In this document: positions 8,363-16,367 of the stretch, piece by piece
Numbering within the stretch: the stretch's first letter is position 1
Layout: each line of letters opens with the position of its first letter
Virus record (IMG/VR): IMGVR_UViG_3300028374_000002
Coordinates: 1-64,000 of that record
Source: a virus
Strand: one strand, 5' to 3'
Length of the DNA stretch: 64,000 nucleotides
Notes under the pieces: generated by a model
What the model was told of the DNA's origin: nothing
Seen by the model: the letters and a program-made list of their open reading frames with translations, nothing else
The model's database searches: none
Made by a program: the position numbers and the translations under genes

Positions 8363-9526
8363 TTATTTTTCTGAATTATAAGAATTAGATCCAGACAATT
8401 CATCAAATTTTTCATCTTGAACAAAACCTGTTCTAATCATTTTGTCTACTAGTTGATGCCAGTTTAAATCTCCTTGATATTTTATCTTATTTTTATCTAA
8501 GACAGAAATCTTACCTTTGTAATCTATTGAATTAATAGATTCTAGTGATTCTGTATCTAATTGAAATTCCTTGTTTGATATGTCATCTGACTTAGCAATG
8601 CTTATTTCAAAATATCCCTCTGTTAATTGTTCAAACAAGACCTCTTTTTTAAGATTTATAAGATCAGCTATTTTATCAGCAATTTCTCTATTAGCTTCGG
8701 TAAGTCCAATGTCAGATTTCTTCTCTTCTGATACAAAAAATACTAAACCATTTGGTTCTTGTTTAATATTCATACTATCTAATCTTTTCTCTAAAACAGA
8801 TAGTCCATCTGTTATCTCATCTATTTTTTTATCAAGAACTTTCTTATCAGAGTTGAATCTATTGATATCACTCACAGATTCACTTATTCTTAATTTTAAT
8901 TCTTCTAGTTTCTCTTTTTTGGAACTTTCGAATGATTCTTTAATAAGAGAAGCGTAAGTACTTGTTTCATTACTTTGCTCAATATCTTCCTCAATATCAT
9001 CTACTAAATCTTCTGTAGAGTCTTCACCATCAGTGGTTTCACTATTGAAGTCTTTACTCTCTAATAAAGAAGATAATATAGACTTACTTCTATCGCTCAT
9101 TTCTATTTTTTTATCATCTTCTTCAAATATACTATTGAGCTTGCCCATTGGTGTCTGATGATTAACACCTAGATAACATATAGAACCATCTTCATCTTTA
9201 AACGTGAGGTTATTAACAACATGCTTATGTGAATAGTTAATTACTCCCATATCATCAATCTGGTCAAGAAGCCTTTTAAGCATACCCTTATCAGTTATAT
9301 TAGCATCACCTACTTCTTCGAAATCGACAGTACTATCACTTCTTACAGTTAGCTTTAGGCTAACACCTTCTAACATACCAGATAGGACACCCCCATCAAG
9401 AAATGCGAAATCTCTAAAAAGTCTTACCTTAGAGGTTCTGGAACTAGATAGGAATTTTTCATATTTTCTAGAAGTTTTAAACTCACCAATAACATTTTCT
9501 TCTTTGATATTTTCTACTTTGCTCAT
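8363..9526 (-). CDS. Hypothetical coiled-coil protein (387 aa)
   Basis: Not recognised. The N-terminal 130 residues look globular (SRKYEKFLSSSRTSKVRLFRDF, GGVLSGMLEGVSLKLTVRSD). Residues 150-190 are acidic and Ser/Thr-rich, residues 200-255 form a likely coiled coil (EKLEELKLRISESVSDINRF), and the last 100 residues are acidic alpha/beta. It ends immediately before the 8311 terminator and has a TATATTTG box 28 bases before its ATG, so it appears to be a single-gene unit. No membrane segment. Confidence 0.65.
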   Translation of the reverse strand: MSKVENIKEENVIGEFKTSRKYEKFLSSSRTSKVRLFRDFAFLDGGVLSGMLEGVSLKLTVRSDSTVDFEEVGDANITDKGMLKRLLDQIDDMGVINYSHKHVVNNLTFKDEDGSICYLGVNHQTPMGKLNSIFEEDDKKIEMSDRSKSILSSLLESKDFNSETTDGEDSTEDLVDDIEEDIEQSNETSTYASLIKESFESSKKEKLEELKLRISESVSDINRFNSDKKVLDKKIDEITDGLSVLEKRLDSMNIKQEPNGLVFFVSEEKKSDIGLTEANREIADKIADLINLKKEVLFEQLTEGYFEISIAKSDDISNKEFQLDTESLESINSIDYKGKISVLDKNKIKYQGDLNWHQLVDKMIRTGFVQDEKFDELSGSNSYNSEK

Positions 9527-9596
9527 ATTTATTTATTTTTGATTAATTGAATACAAATATATGAATTAATAATGATTAAGCTACTGAAATTTTTAA

Positions 9597-9962
9597 TTAT
9601 TCTCCTAATATTCTTAAACGACATTCTCTAATACCTTTCTTGTCGTTTATACCTGGTAATTGTTTCCCATATATATCTCTTACAGATTCAATATCTATAA
9701 GTTCATCTTCTGTTTCAATTATTAGTTCAGTTAAATATTTGTTAGTAGTATTCCCCCCATTTAAAAGTTCGTATATATCAAAAGCTTGTTTTCTAAATGG
9801 TAAACAGTTTGATGATACAAAATTATTGTCGTAGTCATGTTTATCAAATGTCATAAGAAGTAGCAAATGAAGTTCTTTATTAGATAATTGTCTCATTGAC
9901 TTTATTCTATTTCTAGTATGGATTGTTAAGAATATATCCACTAGTAAATTACTTACTAACAT
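9597..9962 (-). CDS. Hypothetical protein (121 aa)
   Basis: Unrecognised small protein, largely helical, ending KKGIRECRLRILGE, a form of the basic C-terminal motif shared by several small genes in the window. It follows the methyltransferase gene at 9980 by 17 bases and is probably cotranscribed. The alternative start at codon 23 (MRQLSNKEL) would remove the hydrophobic beginning. Confidence 0.55.
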   Translation of the reverse strand: MLVSNLLVDIFLTIHTRNRIKSMRQLSNKELHLLLLMTFDKHDYDNNFVSSNCLPFRKQAFDIYELLNGGNTTNKYLTELIIETEDELIDIESVRDIYGKQLPGINDKKGIRECRLRILGE

Positions 9963-9979
9963 ATTTTAATTTTTTAGTA

Positions 9980-10897
9980 TTATTTAACTTTAGTTATCCC
10001 CTTTAGTATATGTGCTATTACATCTACTGTCCAACCATTTCCCAACATTCTGTACCGTTCTGTATCAGATACATAATTAGTAAAATTGTCAGGTACTGTC
10101 TGAAGTCTTTCACACTCTATAGGTGTCAGTCTTCTATACATACCCAAAACGTTGAATATTTCTTTAAGAGCTTTGGGATAAAAATTTTTACCAGTACTAT
10201 GTGCTAACTCTGTTGTAAGAGTAGGAACTTTATTACAGACATTATAATTTGGACTCAAAAATTTCATTAAATTTTCTACTCTTTGTGGTTTTATATTATA
10301 TTTTTCGGAAGCATCGCTAATCATTATATCTTTAAGAAATATTTCTTTGTCTAATGGTTGGACTATATTAGGTATATTTGTCCAATATAGTCTTTGTCTG
10401 TTTTGTGCAGACACATTACTACTATTTATTAAAATGGGTTCGACACCAATGGCTTCACTCAAAACAGATTTCCATTTATTACTCATTTTAACGTTTTCTA
10501 ATAAGAAATATTTGGGCTTTATAATTTTTAAAGCATTTATATATTCCCAAAATAGATACGACTGTCCATGAAATTCAAAATCATCGTTTTTTAATTCTAA
10601 ATAATGATTTAAGTCTAATATTTCTATATTGTCCTTAGTACTCATACCCTTTTGTTTACCAGCGAAGGAAAATGATTGACAAGGACTACCACCCATTAAT
10701 AAGTCTATTTTGTCTAATAACTTATAATCAATATGTCTTACATCCCCTAGATGCTTCATATTTGGATAATTTTGTTTTGATACTTTTATACCAGATTTAT
10801 CAATCTCACTAGCAAAATAGTTTTCTACTTTAATACCTAATTTTTCAAGAGCAATTTGACCACAACTCATTCCATCAAACAGACTTAATACATTCAT
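9980..10897 (-). CDS. DNA (cytosine-5)-methyltransferase
   Basis: 305 residues. It transfers methyl from S-adenosylmethionine to C5 of cytosine in DNA. Visible motifs in order: I, LSLFDGMSCGQIAL; IV, GGSPCQSFSFAG with catalytic Cys73; VI, LLENVKM; VIII, QNRQRLYWTN; IX-X, RRLTPIECERLQT...RYRMLGNGWTVDVI. The region between VIII and IX is short, so recognition specificity cannot be guessed. No partner restriction enzyme is adjacent, so an orphan phage enzyme for protection against host restriction, or for control, is likely. It sits three bases after the gene at 10901 in a leftward cluster. Confidence 0.9.
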   Translation of the reverse strand: MNVLSLFDGMSCGQIALEKLGIKVENYFASEIDKSGIKVSKQNYPNMKHLGDVRHIDYKLLDKIDLLMGGSPCQSFSFAGKQKGMSTKDNIEILDLNHYLELKNDDFEFHGQSYLFWEYINALKIIKPKYFLLENVKMSNKWKSVLSEAIGVEPILINSSNVSAQNRQRLYWTNIPNIVQPLDKEIFLKDIMISDASEKYNIKPQRVENLMKFLSPNYNVCNKVPTLTTELAHSTGKNFYPKALKEIFNVLGMYRRLTPIECERLQTVPDNFTNYVSDTERYRMLGNGWTVDVIAHILKGITKVK

Positions 10898-10900
10898 AAA

Positions 10901-12646
10901 TTAAGATTTAAATATATCCATTAGTGTATCTTTTTCTAGACTATCAACTGATAGGTCAATTGTGGATTCATCTTTAGATGTAAACTCTGCACCCAAGTGT
11001 GTGAGTATTTCTTTTAAAGACAATGGATTCTTCCATTGTTGGGTAAGTGCCCTACCAACAGAACTATCCTTAGTTGATACGATAGATTGACCTTGACCAA
11101 AGTTAAGAACACAAAATGATTGGGAGTTTCCCTCTGGTATAAGCATACCTAGAATAGTATTTTTCTGTACTGATTCACATTTTATATCAATTATTAACTT
11201 CTCTGGGTTCATCATATAATCTTCATCTACACTATCACCACCACCAACAATTATTTTATAAGTGGTGTTAGGATCTCCATTATAAACATTATTTAATACT
11301 AAGGTATTATCAGTTAATCCTTTGTTAGCATATAAGTACTCAACTGCTCCATCTCTTGCATCTGTAATATCACCAGAGTATATAAGACTATCACTCTGGT
11401 TATAAGATGAGTCCCAACCAACTTTACCACTTGAGTTTATTCCAGATAAATCTAAATCAGTTGCACCCCAAGAATTTTCCCAATATATACCAACTGCTAG
11501 CTTCTCACCATATATTTTAGTACCTGTTGGTAAATTACCAACAAACATTTTTTCTGATGTAGGAAGTGCATAAGATATATAATCTGGAATATATACTTTT
11601 TCTTTAGATAAATCTATTTTAGTCTTTAGGAAGTCTTTTAAGAATTTAAGATTCTTTATACATATAGACTTATTAGAAAGCTTTTCATCTGTCCATGATT
11701 TACCATTTCTTATTCTATAAGTAAATGTATCTTGACCAACAATACCTCTATTATAACATGATATCATGGCTTTGAAGATAGAATATGTTGTTGCATTATT
11801 TAGCCAATGTAAATCGCTTTGAGTAAGAACTCTCTGTGTTACTAGAGTTAGTGGATTTAATGCCAAAGAAACATGATTAGTCTTTGATAATTTGCCTATT
11901 TTATTTATAGTCTTGCCACACTTATTCTTATATGCAAGAAATAAAGGTTTGAATCTATTGAATATAGTGGATAGTCTTTCCAAGCCAAAATCTTTAAAAG
12001 CCTGAGATGGATTGTATGTGCTACTTTTAATCATATTAATAGAGTCATTGCTTTTTATTAACAATGTACTATTTGTTGACCTAAACACAATATACCTTAG
12101 AAATTCAACTGGATTATCTGGATAAATACCATAATTCTCTGCTATCTTTACAATAGCTTCTTTGTTTATGATACCTTCTTTACCAGTGAATTTGTAATCT
12201 AATTCGTCTGTCAATATTGATATTAAATCATCTACAGTTTCTTCCTTTAATGCTATTCCGCTTTTAAGAATATTCAATGATTTAGTTATAAGCTTCTCTT
12301 TACTATAAGCCTTTATGACTTTAAACTTAACGGATAATCCTTCTATATCTAGAACTTCGAATGGTATATATACTTCTGATTTGAAGTTACTACCATATGT
12401 ACTTAAATAGTGATTTATTTGTTCTAGATATAGTTCATACCTAGAACTACTTAATACTTTGTCCCAAGACTTATGAAAAGTTTTGTTTAGGTCATTTCCG
12501 CTTAGGTATTCTTTATTATAAAAGTCTATAATTCTATCCTTTGCCCACAGAGCATTAGACTCAATGATGAATCCATTTTCTGATACAAATATATTATCTT
12601 CACTTTCTCTAGAAAGTACTGCATTAAATAATTTTAGTGTCTTCAT
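10901..12646 (-). CDS. Tagged large protein with TerD-like C-terminal region
   Basis: 581 residues starting MKTLKLFNAVLSRES, a form of the shared N-terminal tag. Residues 1-350 are mostly helical and unrecognised. From about 365 a beta-rich part follows the TerD/MXAN_6230-like pattern: GTKIYGEKLAVGIYW, then ATDLDLSG, YSGDITDARDGAVEYLY and a later acidic segment. In bacteria such domains bind calcium and occur with tellurite-resistance and stress gene sets; in a phage the role is unknown. The tag would fit a virion-packaged protein, which is inference. No catalytic motif seen. Confidence 0.6.
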   Translation of the reverse strand: MKTLKLFNAVLSRESEDNIFVSENGFIIESNALWAKDRIIDFYNKEYLSGNDLNKTFHKSWDKVLSSSRYELYLEQINHYLSTYGSNFKSEVYIPFEVLDIEGLSVKFKVIKAYSKEKLITKSLNILKSGIALKEETVDDLISILTDELDYKFTGKEGIINKEAIVKIAENYGIYPDNPVEFLRYIVFRSTNSTLLIKSNDSINMIKSSTYNPSQAFKDFGLERLSTIFNRFKPLFLAYKNKCGKTINKIGKLSKTNHVSLALNPLTLVTQRVLTQSDLHWLNNATTYSIFKAMISCYNRGIVGQDTFTYRIRNGKSWTDEKLSNKSICIKNLKFLKDFLKTKIDLSKEKVYIPDYISYALPTSEKMFVGNLPTGTKIYGEKLAVGIYWENSWGATDLDLSGINSSGKVGWDSSYNQSDSLIYSGDITDARDGAVEYLYANKGLTDNTLVLNNVYNGDPNTTYKIIVGGGDSVDEDYMMNPEKLIIDIKCESVQKNTILGMLIPEGNSQSFCVLNFGQGQSIVSTKDSSVGRALTQQWKNPLSLKEILTHLGAEFTSKDESTIDLSVDSLEKDTLMDIFKS

Positions 12647-12670
12647 AATATTTTATAGATATTTATTAGT

Positions 12671-12783
12671 TGGCTTATCAGGATTCGAACTTGAATTTTC
12701 TGCTCCAAGATTTTGTAGGAACATTTTTTATCTTTCGATGAATTGTAAAAAATGCAGACGTGTTACCATTACACCATAAGCCA
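12671..12783 (-). tRNA. tRNA-Gln(UUG)-like gene with a 43-nt insertion in the anticodon loop
   Basis: Minus strand. A perfect 7-bp acceptor stem (TGGCTTA/TAAGCCA, with the U1-A72 pair usual in tRNA-Gln), D arm GTGTAATGGTAACAC, anticodon stem TCTGC/GCAGA, T arm with loop TTCGAAT and one A-C mismatch, discriminator A, no encoded CCA. Between the anticodon-stem strands lie 50 bases instead of 7. Removing 43 bases after two, three or four loop bases leaves loop ATTTGGA with anticodon TTG in every case. The extra segment holds a 9-bp perfect hairpin (CATTTTTTA/TAAAAAATG). Either a tRNA with a tiny intron or a disrupted tRNA; too small for a self-splicing intron. Confidence 0.7.
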
Positions 12784-12788
12784 AATTA

Positions 12789-12852
12789 AAAAAGTAAGAT
12801 GAGAAGTAATTATATATCTAAAGTATTTGTATAGGAACTTCTTTTATCTTAC
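12789..12852 (-). terminator. Hairpin between adenine methyltransferase and tRNA, related to the tRNA insertion
   Basis: Imperfect inverted repeat (agtaagatgagaagt against acttcttttatcttact) with a 33-base loop, followed on the minus strand by six T, so it may end the methyltransferase transcript. The arm at 12823-12852 is about 85% identical by eye to 12707-12735, which lies inside the tRNA insertion. Confidence 0.4.
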
Positions 12853-12870
12853 TCTTAGTTATAGTATTAT

Positions 12871-12895
12871 TTTTTAAATAGTTTAAAAATTTATA
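12871..12895. repeat. 25-bp direct repeat, copy downstream of adenine methyltransferase
   Basis: An exact 25-base copy (core aaatagtttaaaaattt) of the sequence at 13576-13600. The two copies hug the methyltransferase reading frame (12900-13574) on both sides, which suggests that the gene is a cassette that arrived, or could be lost, by recombination between the repeats. Confidence 0.7.
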
Positions 12896-12899
12896 ATAT

Positions 12900-13574
12900 T
12901 TAAAATCCTTTAATAAAAACACTCTCAATAGTTTTATATTTAGCACCTTGCATTTCAACAAGTGGTTTGAAAGGAAGCCAATCAGCCTTTGTATTTTCAC
13001 ATACAATAGCTTGACCATTCCTATTTTCACACCATTTACCAAGTTCTTTAAAGTCAATATTTTTATTACCAAATTTATAATACTGGCCACCAAACTGATA
13101 AGGTGGATCTATGAACCAAGTTGCTTCCTCGTTTTTAGCTTCTCTGAAATCACCTTGCACTATTTCCCAATGTCTTATTTTATCTAGTGTATCGGCTATT
13201 AGATTAAGTTTATAATTTTGAGTATTTGGTCTTATAATCGTTTTCCACTTACTAGCAGTTTTCTTTGGCATAGATGGAGCACCAGTAATTATAAACCCAA
13301 CTAGCCATTTAGCCTCATCACAGTCCCAGTTAAAGTTATCTACATTTTCACCAAACTTTAGTTGTGGTAAATCTAGTATGTCTTTCCTTGAACATAATTG
13401 AAGCCATTTCCATATCTTTACTATTACATCATATTTTTCTATAAGAAGTATATCTCTATCAAAATATTTTAAACTGTATTGTGCAGTCCCTGCAAATGGT
13501 TCTATTATTTTATCAAACTCTGGCTTAGGATATTTATTAACTATTTTACTTTTACTTCCATAATATCCCCACAT
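12900..13574 (-). CDS. DNA adenine-N6 methyltransferase (D12 class)
   Basis: 224 residues. SAM-dependent N6-adenine methylation is inferred from motif X/I near the N-terminus (WGYYGSKSKIV, IIEPFAGTAQYS) and motif IV DPPY (WFIDPPYQFGGQYY, about residues 150-163). It is somewhat shorter than Dam (about 260-280) and diverges from the T4-type Dam at 60576. It lies exactly between two 25-bp direct repeats. The recognition site cannot be read from sequence, and no partner endonuclease is near. Confidence 0.82.
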   Translation of the reverse strand: MWGYYGSKSKIVNKYPKPEFDKIIEPFAGTAQYSLKYFDRDILLIEKYDVIVKIWKWLQLCSRKDILDLPQLKFGENVDNFNWDCDEAKWLVGFIITGAPSMPKKTASKWKTIIRPNTQNYKLNLIADTLDKIRHWEIVQGDFREAKNEEATWFIDPPYQFGGQYYKFGNKNIDFKELGKWCENRNGQAIVCENTKADWLPFKPLVEMQGAKYKTIESVFIKGF

Positions 13575-13575
13575 A

Positions 13576-13600
13576 TTTTTAAATAGTTTAAAAATTTATA
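13576..13600. repeat. 25-bp direct repeat, copy upstream of adenine methyltransferase
   Basis: Exact copy of 12871-12895. It begins two bases upstream of the methyltransferase ATG and overlaps the last codons of the next gene upstream (13596-13883), so one copy supplies both the end of that gene and the methyltransferase leader. Confidence 0.7.
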
Positions 13601-13883
13601 TTCCTAGTTTTTCTAATTTATATGATCTATAATCTTGTTTAGAAACTGATCCTAGTTCATAAGCTCTTTTAAAGAATACTTCAAATAGGTGTATGTGACC
13701 CATTTGTTTAGCAACCATAGCTCTATTAAAAGCCTTTTCTTCTTTGGTTATCTTATATGCTTGTGTCTTTGCATAATTAGTCTGTTTTTCTACATCACCA
13801 TTATACTTATCAACCATTGACTGTATTCTTTCAGAGTTTTTATTAAATTCTCTAGGTGATTGATGTTTGAAGCTTATATCCAT
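13596..13883 (-). CDS. Hypothetical small helical protein (95 aa)
   Basis: Unrecognised, charged and helical (HQSPREFNKNSERIQSMVDK; KEEKAFNRAMVAKQMGHIHL), ending RSYKLEKLGI. It has four bases of spacing from the gene at 13888 and is likely cotranscribed. Its 3' end lies in the repeat that flanks the methyltransferase cassette. Confidence 0.55.
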   Translation of the reverse strand: MDISFKHQSPREFNKNSERIQSMVDKYNGDVEKQTNYAKTQAYKITKEEKAFNRAMVAKQMGHIHLFEVFFKRAYELGSVSKQDYRSYKLEKLGI

Positions 13884-13887
13884 AATT

Positions 13888-14139
13888 TTATCTTATTAAC
13901 TTACTATAGTGACCAATAACCTCAACCGTATCATCATCATTAAAAGTTATGCTATGACCACCATTAACAAGAATACTATTGTAATCACCATAATCGTCTC
14001 TTATGAATATTTGATCTGTGCCAGTAATATCGTAATCAATACCATTTAAATCTTCATTATCTAGACATCCGTTAGATGTGTCAAAATAAAAGATATCACC
14101 ATCTTGTAATTCTTTCCAGTTCTTTGTTGTTTTTTTCAT
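13888..14139 (-). CDS. Hypothetical acidic protein (83 aa)
   Basis: Unrecognised small, acidic, beta-rich protein (DGDIFYFDTSNG, DDYGDYNSILVNGGHSITF). No membrane segment or Cys motif. A TATATTTG box lies 24 bases before the ATG and makes it the first gene of a short leftward unit with 13596. Confidence 0.55.
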   Translation of the reverse strand: MKKTTKNWKELQDGDIFYFDTSNGCLDNEDLNGIDYDITGTDQIFIRDDYGDYNSILVNGGHSITFNDDDTVEVIGHYSKLIR

Positions 14140-14194
14140 TTTGTTTATATAATTATTAGACTACAAATATAGAATTAATAATTAACCATATCTA

Positions 14195-14305
14195 TTAACT
14201 TAACAAACTTATAACTTTCTCTAAATTTTTATTTAACCCATGAGATGTATCAAATACTGGCAACTCACTAGATAAAGATTTTTCTTTTTTTGTTACATAA
14301 CTCAC
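14195..14305 (-). CDS. Candidate small protein with GTG start (36 aa)
   Basis: A GTG start overlaps the TGA stop of the gene at 14302 in a GTGA junction, which suggests translational coupling. The product (KKEKSLSSELPVFDTSHGLN, then KNLEKVISLLS) is unrecognised. The overlap and an uninterrupted frame are the only support. Confidence 0.35.
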   Translation of the reverse strand: MSYVTKKEKSLSSELPVFDTSHGLNKNLEKVISLLS

Positions 14306-15063
14306 TTTAATAAAGAGGATAGTCTTTCACTTCTATTGCTTATAATATTTTTTCCATTGCTATAGAATATTTCCCCATACTCTATAGCAATCAATTTAGG
14401 ATTTTCTATTATAGAATAACCATAATTTATGTTATAACTGTGAGGATTTTGTATGTCTTGTATATAGTCATAACACATTATTATATAATCCCCACTAGGA
14501 TTTTCATCTAATGACACAATGTCACCTTTGCCATATTTCAGTTTTAATATTTCATCACCCTTATCATCATGTCCCCATATTTTTCCAAATATACTTAATG
14601 AATCCTTTATATATGATATTTTTATTAGAATTTCTAGTATTGAGTCGTTAAATACATAGTCAAACCTTATGTATTTTTTGTTTCTTAATTTGTGTTCTGA
14701 TTTTTTTAACTTATATTTTTTTGATGCTTTTATTAGTTCCTCTTTACTACCTGAACTACTTTGAAATTTGAACACATTACTAATATCTCTGTGTGATATA
14801 TCATTATATATGTCTTCAAATTCTTCTAGCATACTCTCACATATTGAGAAAGAAAAGTCATACCTTATTGGCTTTAATAAATTATAATATGGGTGTGTGT
14901 TCATATCTTCATATCTAGGTGTATATCCTAGCATAGATGATGCGTAACTATTTTGTACAATATCTATAGTTATTGAATTATGATTTCCAACACTGAGACC
15001 ATAATTAATTAGTTCCAACCTTCTAGACCATTCATATATTTCTTGCTTTGTAATATGCTTCAT
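14302..15063 (-). CDS. Hypothetical protein (253 aa)
   Basis: Unrecognised. It starts MKHITKQEIYEWSRRLELINYG, has a helical N-terminal half and a beta-rich C-terminal half (KLKYGKGDIVSLDENPSGDY), and ends RSERLSSLLK with a TGA stop. The segment around KYGKGDIVSL resembles the small beta-barrels seen in many phage proteins, but I cannot name a family. It lies three bases after the gene at 15067. Confidence 0.6.
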   Translation of the reverse strand: MKHITKQEIYEWSRRLELINYGLSVGNHNSITIDIVQNSYASSMLGYTPRYEDMNTHPYYNLLKPIRYDFSFSICESMLEEFEDIYNDISHRDISNVFKFQSSSGSKEELIKASKKYKLKKSEHKLRNKKYIRFDYVFNDSILEILIKISYIKDSLSIFGKIWGHDDKGDEILKLKYGKGDIVSLDENPSGDYIIMCYDYIQDIQNPHSYNINYGYSIIENPKLIAIEYGEIFYSNGKNIISNRSERLSSLLK

Positions 15064-15066
15064 ATC

Positions 15067-15345
15067 TTATTTTAATATTTTATTTATTTTTGACTTTCTC
15101 ATTTCACCTATAGTCAAAAAAAACTTTTTCTTAATTTTTTTTCCTATATATGTTATTCTATTAAGATCATCATATAGGTAAATATCATCATTTTCCCAGA
15201 ATATATTATCATGTATATGCTTAATTCCTGTTACTATTTTGTATTTTTTAGACTTAGTAAATACAACAAAATCCTTATCCAACAAGGAGTTATTCCATTG
15301 TTCTATATCAGAATCAAATACAGTTCTCTTACAGTACATTTCCAT
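15067..15345 (-). CDS. Hypothetical protein (92 aa)
   Basis: Unrecognised basic protein of short strands (VFTKSKKYKIVTGIKHIHDN; IYLYDDLNRITYIGKKI), ending EMRKSKINKILK, the recurrent basic C-terminal motif. It is packed between genes at 14302 and 15348 with two- to three-base gaps, so it is part of one transcript. Confidence 0.6.
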   Translation of the reverse strand: MEMYCKRTVFDSDIEQWNNSLLDKDFVVFTKSKKYKIVTGIKHIHDNIFWENDDIYLYDDLNRITYIGKKIKKKFFLTIGEMRKSKINKILK

Positions 15346-15347
15346 TT

Positions 15348-15941
15348 TTACAAATCCTTACTTCTACTGTTTAAAAAGTCTTTTTCATCATCTGATAAAG
15401 TACCTATCCCTTTCTTTGATATCTTATCTAGAATGGCATCAGTATCAAAATCTTTACTTTCTTTGTATTTACTATCCAATGTGTCTTTTACACCCTCGAT
15501 TGATACTATTGAAGAATCTATATCAGGTATTGAGTTCTTGACCTTTTCATTGTCATTATATTCACTCTCTAGTATCATTTTAACTTTAGTTACCTCTGAT
15601 ACTATATCTTTTATAATAGATGGTAATTCCAAGTCTATGTCTAGTATGTCTGATATTGATAGATCATCAATTTTCATTTCTACACTTGCTATCACACTTA
15701 ATAATTCAAATTTAAACCTTTCTTCATATAACATATCTATACACCTGTTATACAAGTCCTCATAATATTTCTCCGATTCATCTTCCTCTGGTGCTAAGAA
15801 GGAATATGTGTAATAAAACGAAATATTATTTTCATTTATTATTTTACCAAACCTTTCCTCAGCTGTTGCTATCCATTCTTTGATTCTAGGCACATCATCT
15901 AAAACCTCTTCTTTTGATATATTTATTGTAAACATTTCCAT
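15348..15941 (-). CDS. Hypothetical protein with ILDKISKKGIGTLS C-terminal motif
   Basis: 197 residues. The helical N-terminal part (EEVLDDVPRIKEWIATAEER) is unrecognised. The last 35 residues carry AILDKISKKGIGTLSDDEKD, a short motif (DUF6576-like) otherwise known to me from the tails of Bacteroidota rhomboid-type membrane proteins. The protein at 17790 has the same tail on a membrane-anchored N-terminus, so the tail is a portable module, perhaps for docking. This supports a Bacteroidota origin. Confidence 0.6.
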   Translation of the reverse strand: MEMFTINISKEEVLDDVPRIKEWIATAEERFGKIINENNISFYYTYSFLAPEEDESEKYYEDLYNRCIDMLYEERFKFELLSVIASVEMKIDDLSISDILDIDLELPSIIKDIVSEVTKVKMILESEYNDNEKVKNSIPDIDSSIVSIEGVKDTLDSKYKESKDFDTDAILDKISKKGIGTLSDDEKDFLNSRSKDL

Positions 15942-15995
15942 AATTATTTTTATACCCTTTATATATAAAAAAATAGTAAAGTCTAAAACTAATTT

Positions 15996-16217
15996 TTAAA
16001 TCTCCGTGTTAAATAACCTTTTAAGTCTATATTCTCTTATTTCTTTTTTGCTTTTTGGTTTTTGATTGAACTTAGCAGAACAAGACTTGGAACAAAACAT
16101 TCCCCATCCCCTCTTTCTATCCCTAATGACAACATTAAATTTATTACCACATTGATAACAATTATCTTCTAACCCTTTTAGATTAGCAATTATCCCATTG
16201 TGATTTATTTTTCCCAT
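15996..16217 (-). CDS. Small zinc-finger protein
   Basis: 73 residues with a four-Cys zinc site: CYQCGNKF, then 18 residues on CSKSCSAKF. The layout resembles small treble-clef or MYM/HNH-associated zinc knuckles. The C-terminal KKEIREYRLKRLF fits the recurrent basic end. It probably binds nucleic acid or protein. A TATATTTG box is 20 bases upstream. Confidence 0.6.
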   Translation of the reverse strand: MGKINHNGIIANLKGLEDNCYQCGNKFNVVIRDRKRGWGMFCSKSCSAKFNQKPKSKKEIREYRLKRLFNTEI

Positions 16218-16367
16218 AGTTGTGTGATTTATTATACAAATATATTAAAATAAACTATTATAGTTATTATATTTAATAGTTTATTAGTGTTATTCACTCA
16301 GAGAGTAAAGAATTTTAATATATATGATTGTATATGAGTATATATTTTAAATAAAAAATTAAAAAAA

